A stretch of DNA of 64,000 nucleotides from assembly GCA_964036045.1 (NCBI GenBank), contig OZ038384.1, forward strand, positions 47,793,843 through 47,857,842, in the 5' to 3' direction. The notes beneath the pieces are model-generated. The model was not told where the DNA came from. It ran no database searches and worked only from the letters and a program-made list of their open reading frames with translations. The DNA is from Eutreptiella sp. 'Long Island Sound 2002'. Lineage: Eukaryota; Euglenozoa; Euglenophyceae; Eutreptiales; Eutreptiaceae. Positions 58,332 through 64,000 of the stretch are shown here, piece after piece. Within the stretch, counting starts at the first letter, position 1. Every line of letters starts with the position of its first letter. The translations under genes were made by a program, and so were the position numbers.

Positions 58332-59462
58332 CAAGCTGCAGAAGCACTGGCCCCTGCAAAGCAGAAGTCTACTGGTGGGGAACCAGCCCCCAAGAAGAAG
58401 AAGACTGCCTCCAAGCCTCAGGCAGCCAAGTCGGTTACCGGTGCAGAATCCGACGAGAGCGATGGGAATGAAGAGGAGGAGAGCAAGGAAGAAGAGGAGG
58501 AGGAAGTGCAGGTCTCCCAGTGCAAGGCAGCGAAGAAAGTGGCAGCGAAGCCGAGGTCCGAGGAAACCGGGGCCCGAGCTCCATTCAAGCAGCCAGCCCG
58601 TCAGTCCCAACCAAGAAGCGAGCCCGCAAAGCCACCGCCTAAGGGTAAGACGTCCGTTGCTAAGGCATTGGGTTCTAAGATGCAAACTGTTCCGAAGATA
58701 AAGTAATTTCTTCGCTTGTTCTGATATATTATGCGCGAGGGCTCGCGCTATGCATTCCTCTTCGACAACCTTTATGCTGTCACCTTGTGCGGCACATTTT
58801 CCTCTGTGATGCATTTTATTGCGCTGTTGTGTTGGTGTTTGCGCGAGGCCTAGCGCAAAGAGGGGATGCCCAAAATGCTTCTTGTCGTGCAGCGTGCAAC
58901 ATGGTTTTCGAAAACTGGTTTTCCAAAAGATTGAAAGCTCATGGGTGTTTTTATTGCAAAGCATAAGTGGTATAGGAAACAAAAAGTCGTGGGTTTCCCA
59001 AAAAAGAACTTCATTTTGGTGGAAATAAATCATTTTCCCGGGCAGTCGGTTTTGTTGAAAATAAAGGAAAATGGACCAGTTAATTGCTTTTGGGAGGATT
59101 TTTGGTTCTTGTGTTTTAGGTCTCCCCCAAAAGGACTATTTTTTCGCAGTGCCGTGGAGAGGCAGTTTTGGGCGCATTTGGACCATGCAACTTGAGCCGC
59201 CTAAGACTAAAGCAACCATGGTTTCAAACATCAGCCGAGACAACACTCCAGGGGCGAGCACGGATCCATTTTGGTTTGCTCCCCTTGACTCTCTCGTTTC
59301 ATCACCCCCGTCCCAAGGCTCGACACGGAAGGGCTACTTGCAGGAAGTTGGCACAGGGTTTCACTTTTGATTGCTTTGATGATATTGTTTTGTTGATGCC
59401 CCTGCTTGCTCCTGCTGCTTCTTGAGGTAGTTCAGGCTTTCCAAACAAAAACGTTTTGATGA
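58332..59462. repeat. 1131-bp direct duplication, right copy
   Basis: Second copy of 54559-55689. It contains the C-terminal part of T2 gene B, two palindromes (58733, 58841) and the right T2 terminus (near 59205), hence a solo T2 end without its partner. Confidence 0.93.
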
Positions 59463-59890
59463 AATCAAGCCAAATAAGTACCCACAATTGCAAGGCAAAG
59501 GACCACAGGATCAAATCCACAACATGAAGGGCTGCAGTAAAAAAGAGATAATGATACAACAAAGGAAACTCACAATAACTACATATTTATGAAAGAATAG
59601 TTAGAAAATATCCTACAAGCATTGCAAAACTGCCCACATGGGCATCCTCAGAAAAGTTTTTAGTGATTTCAACACTGTGTTTGTGCCTCTCCTGCTGCTT
59701 GCTGCTGGTGTAGGGTTTCCTGCTGCTTGCTTTTGAAGATGAAAAGGTTTTGTTTGCTGAAATACAATCAATCCAGGATAGCCCAAGCCAGAGATATGCA
59801 AGTAGAAGAGAATCAGGATCAAAGCATGTAGGGCTGCAGTGTAAACAGTGAAAGATGAAAGGATATTCACAGAAACTGCAACTCAAGGCA
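59400..59890. repeat. Two diverged tandem copies of a ~260-bp unit
   Basis: The segment from CCTGCTGCTTCTTGAGG (about 59411) and that from CCTGCTGCTTGCTTTTGAAG (about 59729) share order and phrases: AGGTAG(G)...TTCC, AAAACGTTTTG/AAAAGGTTTTG, AATCAA...CAGGATCAAA, AGGGCTGCAGTR and TTCACA. Confidence 0.55.
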
Positions 59891-60088
59891 CATCTGATTG
59901 CATATTCACAAAGATAGCTTAAATGTTTTGGAAAAGAGTTGGAAAACTGCCCCCATGGTCACTCAATCTCCATAGTGCCATCTCAGGAGATGTGCACTCT
60001 TTGTTTTGGGTCCCATATATGCTGAGGTGGCAGAGCATGTCGCGATGAGGTCACTGCCATGTCACATGGGATCTTCCTACTTAGCTAG

Positions 60089-60163
60089 GCTGACCGGGAA
60101 TTGAACCCAGGACCTCTCAAAAAGAGGTGCCCAGCCCCCTAGGATGCATACCACTAGGACAGC
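60089..60163 (-). tRNA. tRNA-like sequence (degenerate tRNA or SINE head)
   Basis: On the minus strand 75 nt start GCTGTCC and end GGTCAGC, a seven-pair acceptor with one mismatch. There is a good T-arm CTGGG-TTCAATT-CCCGG containing the B box GGTTCAATTCC and an A-box-like TAGTGGTATGC. The anticodon arm is ambiguous (a GGG loop or a TTT loop with stem ACCTC/GAGGT), and a T run inside would hinder pol III. More likely a tRNA-derived repeat than a working tRNA. Confidence 0.4.
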
Positions 60164-60373
60164 TAAGAATTCATGAGAAGACATAGATAAATTCATAGGC
60201 TCTGCCCTGGATATGTCAGTTCTCAGTCAACTCAGGAAAGGATGATTTGCCTCACATTGATAGGGGATTAAGTGGTTCACTCCATATCCTGATTGGGTGT
60301 TTGGTTCCATAGGTCAAAATGTGTTATCACCACTTTTGGTGGGGCCAATACTAAGATAGAAATGCCTGGATGC

Positions 60374-61045
60374 TCAGTGCATCTCTAATACAACTGGAGT
60401 ATGCCTCAAAGCATTGGAAAAGCACTTTTTCTTACTCCCCCCTTGTGCTGTGGTGGCCACCCGTCGCATTTTCAGGAAAAAGGGATTTTCTCTTGGCCTT
60501 TCCTTGGTTTCCACATCTACTTTAAAATACCTATAGTTTCCCTCACACAGAAAAATGGACGCTCTCCATGGCTGGCGTCTTTTTGCTGCTTTGTTCGTGA
60601 CATTTCCTACAGAAAGCTCAGCGCTCATGGCGCTGCCGGGGTTCCTGTGGCTTGGCTGGGTTAGTTTGGGAGCATGCCATAAACATGTGCATGTGCATCC
60701 CTCCCTCCCAGACGCAGCGCGACATAAACCCAACGCAAGACACAATATACAGACTCGCATGGGTTCTCGTAAACCTGCTGGCGACCTGTGACCTGTCTTA
60801 GTGCGAAGGGAGTCGTTAAAAAAATTCAATTGCCCCTTGGTGGGGTCTTGGGTTCTGCTCAGTCTCCTGGCTGCTGGTTTTCGGCCCGAACACGGCCTAC
60901 TCAGCGACGCTTTCGCGAGGATATCTGCAGAGGCAGGAATGGGAGAATTATGGACGAATCCACGCAAACGCGAAGCGACAACACCTAAATCCGTCGGATG
61001 ACGGCCTAGAATTTTTCTAAGACAACACACCTGAGCAGAATCCAA
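60374..61045 (-). pseudogene. Possible C-terminal remnant of a non-LTR retrotransposon
   Basis: A 223-codon frame. Its start, SAQVCCLRKILGR ... NSPIPASADILAKASL, resembles the segment after reverse transcriptase in many LINEs (CLRxILxI ... N ... VLxxA). The remainder has no recognisable domain. Weak call. Confidence 0.3.
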
Positions 61046-61792
61046 TTGTGCATCAGAAGCACATTTTTATAAAAGTTAAAGTCATCTCTCGATTTTTGAA
61101 ATCAAGAAATTCCTACGCATAAAAAGGCGGCGCGCAGGAGCGGCTCCTAGCGAAGCGACGGAAAATGCAGAAATAATGAGATTATAAACGTATGTCTCAC
61201 GTAGACTAGAAAATGACGAGACACACATTAATAAATACACATACAGATTCCACCCACACTAATGGAAGAATCAAAAATCCAAGAATTCGAAAATCAACGA
61301 AAAGACTTCAATGAATCAGGTATAAACCACAGGTGTGCTCGTCTCGTATGCAGCATACACATTGCTCGTCTCGTGTCTCCGTGAACGAGTCTTTTAGCAG
61401 CGCTAACAACGATAGAACGCGATAGAGGGATTGATTAGAAAGATTGCAGATGATTAGAGGTCAGATCAGGGTGATTAGACATACACACAAGTGCATAGCG
61501 AGGTTTTTCGCTTGCGCCTCGTTCACGTTCCCACTGGCTCTCTCTCTCCAGCGGTAGGTAAGGTGAGTAAGCCCAGGAGGGGCCACCCCCTGGTGGAGTC
61601 CGCCATTGTGGGTAGGATTAGAGGTTTGTCAAAGACCTCTCGTACGCTCGTGCATGCTCGGGCATTCACACGGGCATTAAAGGGTAGGCCACGCGAAATG
61701 CGCACGGTAAACCTTGTTTAGGTTACCCAGGGGCTCCTCGGTACGTTCTTTAAGAGAACCTGAGGAGTCCCTTAACGCCTGCTTGCTTGACA
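61046..61792. other. Stretch without a recognisable gene
   Basis: AT-rich to about 61300, then mixed. Only short frames. It may belong to the 3' region or LTR of chromovirus 2. Confidence 0.5.
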
Positions 61793-61881
61793 GGGTGTGT
61801 TTGCGGACAGTGTATTATAGGTCACACTGAGAAGCGTATAATACGTGGAGTGTGGCTTAGTTACTCCGCCGCAAACACCCC
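61793..61881. repeat. Inverted repeat, GGGTGTGTTTGCGG / CCGCAAACACCCC
   Basis: Arms at about 61794-61807 and 61869-61881 are complementary apart from one extra base. The loop contains two similar phrases, GTATTATAGG and GTATAATACG. Confidence 0.6.
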
Positions 61882-62616
61882 TTCATTTGCCTTTGCTTTA
61901 CAGGTGGGCAGGTAGGGTGATTGGTGCAGCAGCATACCATTTTTTTCTTGCCCTGCTAAACAAGGGCGCAGATCACACAAACAATTGACTGCACCTCCGC
62001 CAGGAGTGGCGAGGGCAGTTCGACTCCATCGACATCCACGCAGTGCACGCAAAAAAAAGCACCTCTTCCCTCCAAGCCCTAGCAGGGGAAACACGTTGTG
62101 GCGTCCCCTGTTAGGCCACAGTTGCTTAGCAGCGCTGTGTTCTCTTGTCTTCTTCACAGGAGGGTCATTAGGACCCACGACGTGTTCTTCAACAACACCA
62201 AGTAGAGTGTGCGTGTAGGAGTGGTAGTCCTGAGTGGGGGCTTGAGCCAGTTGCAGAAGTGCTCGCCCACGAGGATGGTGCCACTGTAGGTAGGGTGTGT
62301 AGTGTAGTGGTGTCTCCTGTCCCGCGTGCTTTTCCTCGTTGGCAGGCGAGTGTGTTAGCTTTTGGCCTTTAGCAGAAATGGGCGTTTTGTATGCCCTTAT
62401 CACACTTGGCCACCCCTCCCCTGTAGTAGGTAGGCCTTTTGCCGTCTTCCCCAAGGATAGGCGCCAGCACAGAAATTGGGCGCCATAGGAGTGGTAATAG
62501 TACCTGACTAGGACCTTCGGTCCGACATCAGCGAAGCCCGGTCTCCGGGAGCCACGCCCGGGAGAGAAGTGAGACACACACAGACATACGTAGCACGCTT
62601 AGGGGTAAGGTAAGGT
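61882..62616 (-). other. 3' flank of chromovirus 2, probable LTR region
   Basis: Downstream of the pol stop on the minus strand. A purine-rich stretch ACAGGGGAGGGGTGGCCAAG (about 62406-62425) precedes TGTGATAAGG, a candidate polypurine tract and LTR start. A 238-codon frame (61861-62577, minus) overlaps it; without domains I do not call it a gene. Confidence 0.4.
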
Positions 62617-63984
62617 TCAGTCCCTGGCTTTAGTCTTGGAGGCAAGCGTCTCAGCGAGCCTCAGCAACTCACCAAGGTTGTTCTGGGACAAGTAATCAAC
62701 CAGAACTGAGTTTAGGCGTCCCTCAGGTAGAACAAACGCAGAGAAGGGCTCCCAGGTGGCCTCTTCGACTCCAAACCCTTCCCAGAGGGTGAGGAAGCGC
62801 CAACCCTGGCGATAGCGGTGGCGTAGGACAGACTTCACCAGGTAGCAGCCCTCCTTAGCCATCTCCTCGGCGTTCATGTAGGGGAGTTCACCTTCAACTT
62901 CCATAGGGCTGGCAGCCCCTTGTAGGTCCAGAGCGGCGATTTCCTCGTCCCTCAGCTCCCACTCCTCCCCACAGAGGTCTTCAGGATCATAGTAGCGCTT
63001 CAGGTGTTGAGCAGCGCACACCAGGGTCCCCCCTAGACGGGGAGAACACCGCACGGTGATACGGTGTCCATCCACTGATAGAATCTTGTACGGCCCGAAG
63101 TATGGGTCATTGCTGGTAGAGCGTGGCCAGGCGGGTAGTGGACTGTGGTGCACCAGCACCCAGTCCCCCTCTTGGTAGGTGGCCGGTACTCGGTGCTTGT
63201 TCTTCTTGTTCCACTGGCGCTCCCTCACTCTCTGGAGCATAGCCTTGGCCTTGTCCACCTTCGCTTGTTGCTCTTGGACCCATTCACCCACAGGAGAATG
63301 GGTGTCCTCTGGATAGGGGGCATGTAGGAACCATGCCGGGCGCCCTAGGAATAGCTCATGGGGCGAGTAGCCAGTAGCTGATCTCTCTTGGGAGTTCATC
63401 ATCAAGGATATGACGGGGAGTAGTCTCACCCAGTCTCTGGTGCATTCAGTTTTGCACCATATCCTTACATTCTCCTTGAGGACACGGATCTGTCGCTCAC
63501 ATAGGGGGTTGCTCGTGTGAGAGTAGGGAATCCCCGTAGACACCTGGACATTGAGGGATCTCAGAACCCTCTTGTACCAGCCAGTATCTGAGCGTAGTCG
63601 TACGTCCTCATCGGAGTGGATCTCTTTGGGCGCCCCATAGACACAAAACCACTCCTCCAGGAGTATCTTGATAGTCTCCTCTCCGGTAATGTGCTTGGTA
63701 CATGGGAACACCCTGGTAAACCTGGTCAACCCACAGGTTACCACGAGGGCGAAGTCATAGCCCCCGAACTTCGGCATCTCCGTGTAGTCCACGTATAGAA
63801 CACTGTTAGCACAGTGAGGGATGGGCAGGGTCGAGTAGAGACCTCTGTCCCTGATATCCCCTGGTTTGCAGGACCTGCACGGGCACTTGTCCACGATAGA
63901 CTGGAGGGTTTTCCGCAGTTGGTCGTCAGTCCACGTAGTGTGGAACCACTGCTTGAACAGCCTCAGGGTACGGTCAGCACCCAC
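62617..63984 (-). CDS. Integrase and chromodomain of chromovirus 2, pol C-terminus (partial)
   Basis: 455 codons open to the window edge; the upstream pol is outside. In order: the CRSC end of the integrase zinc finger, catalytic Asp in VLYVDYTEMP, catalytic Asp in EIHSDEDVRLRSDTGWY, catalytic Glu in NPLCERQIRVLKENV, a GPY/F-type module (YFGPYKILSVDGHRITV), and a C-terminal chromodomain (LTLWEGFGVEEATWEP). The element belongs to the Ty3/gypsy chromovirus group but is clearly different from chromovirus 1. Stop TGA at 62617-62619. It inserts element DNA, with the chromodomain directing it to chromatin. Confidence 0.9.
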   Translation of the reverse strand: MGADRTLRLFKQWFHTTWTDDQLRKTLQSIVDKCPCRSCKPGDIRDRGLYSTLPIPHCANSVLYVDYTEMPKFGGYDFALVVTCGLTRFTRVFPCTKHITGEETIKILLEEWFCVYGAPKEIHSDEDVRLRSDTGWYKRVLRSLNVQVSTGIPYSHTSNPLCERQIRVLKENVRIWCKTECTRDWVRLLPVISLMMNSQERSATGYSPHELFLGRPAWFLHAPYPEDTHSPVGEWVQEQQAKVDKAKAMLQRVRERQWNKKNKHRVPATYQEGDWVLVHHSPLPAWPRSTSNDPYFGPYKILSVDGHRITVRCSPRLGGTLVCAAQHLKRYYDPEDLCGEEWELRDEEIAALDLQGAASPMEVEGELPYMNAEEMAKEGCYLVKSVLRHRYRQGWRFLTLWEGFGVEEATWEPFSAFVLPEGRLNSVLVDYLSQNNLGELLRLAETLASKTKARD

Positions 63985-64000
63985 ATGACCGCTGAACTCA

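Noticed and set aside
61861-62577. 238-codon minus-strand frame downstream of chromovirus 2
   Set aside because: No recognisable domain; it overlaps the probable polypurine tract and LTR.

Overview
This is eukaryotic nuclear DNA made almost entirely of transposable elements. Evidence for a eukaryote: short GT-AG introns (67-74 bp in one gene), two chromodomain Ty3/gypsy retrotransposons, non-LTR retrotransposon endonuclease remnants, terminal-inverted-repeat DNA transposons and long (TA)n tracts. Only one gene looks like an ordinary host gene, a VKOR-thioredoxin fusion near 38 kb. A captured fragment of pyrophosphate-dependent phosphofructokinase (PFP) spans a junction between two PFP domains. 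A tandem-fused PFP is a layout I associate with alveolates, so an alga or protist such as a dinoflagellate relative is my best guess; the sequence does not prove it.

Layout. 1-9.4 kb: a chromovirus (Gag, then Pol with an embedded DNA-methyltransferase-like domain), its 3' region, polypurine tract and LTR start, then the start of a second gag-like frame cut off by (TA)n. 9.4-13.4 kb: (TA)n and repeat-like DNA without genes. 13.4-30.5 kb: a nest of elements. A ~1.2-kb terminal-inverted-repeat family (here 'E') occurs four times and a ~1.3-kb composite repeat ('R') three times. One R copy holds an ~0.9-kb insertion and another a 2.64-kb LTR element with two 888-bp LTRs. One E copy is split by a 6.26-kb DNA transposon (here 'T1'), whose own gene is split by a 1.2-kb non-LTR insertion. 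31.4-36.2 kb: a 4.36-kb non-LTR insertion flanked by a 218-bp direct duplication. 36.2-38.6 kb: an acidic exon and the VKOR gene. 38.6-43.9 kb: no gene seen. 44-55.6 kb: a decayed non-LTR element with an AlkB-like domain, interrupted by two members of a second DNA transposon family (here 'T2': 1.71 kb non-autonomous and 6.41 kb autonomous-looking). 55.7-58.3 kb: another non-LTR-type insertion carrying the PFP fragment, flanked by a 1131-bp direct duplication. 59.5-62.6 kb: mostly non-coding, with a tRNA-like sequence. 62.6-64 kb: integrase and chromodomain of a second chromovirus on the minus strand.

The most interesting system is the pair T1/T2. Each has exact terminal inverted repeats and a target-site duplication (TA for T1, 5 bp for T2). 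Each encodes a transposase-like protein plus a second, intron-containing low-complexity protein, which in T2 begins with a ParB/sulfiredoxin-like domain. Each also carries its own GC-rich short motif many times over, in introns and terminal non-coding DNA but not in the exons. In T2 this is the perfect palindrome GCGCGAGGCCTCGCGC; in T1 it is TAGCGCGCGC and variants. I infer that these are binding sites for element-encoded proteins kept out of the coding sequence by placing them in introns. A second theme is that the non-LTR-type insertions, which end in tetranucleotide tails, are flanked by direct duplications of 17, 218 and 1131 bp.
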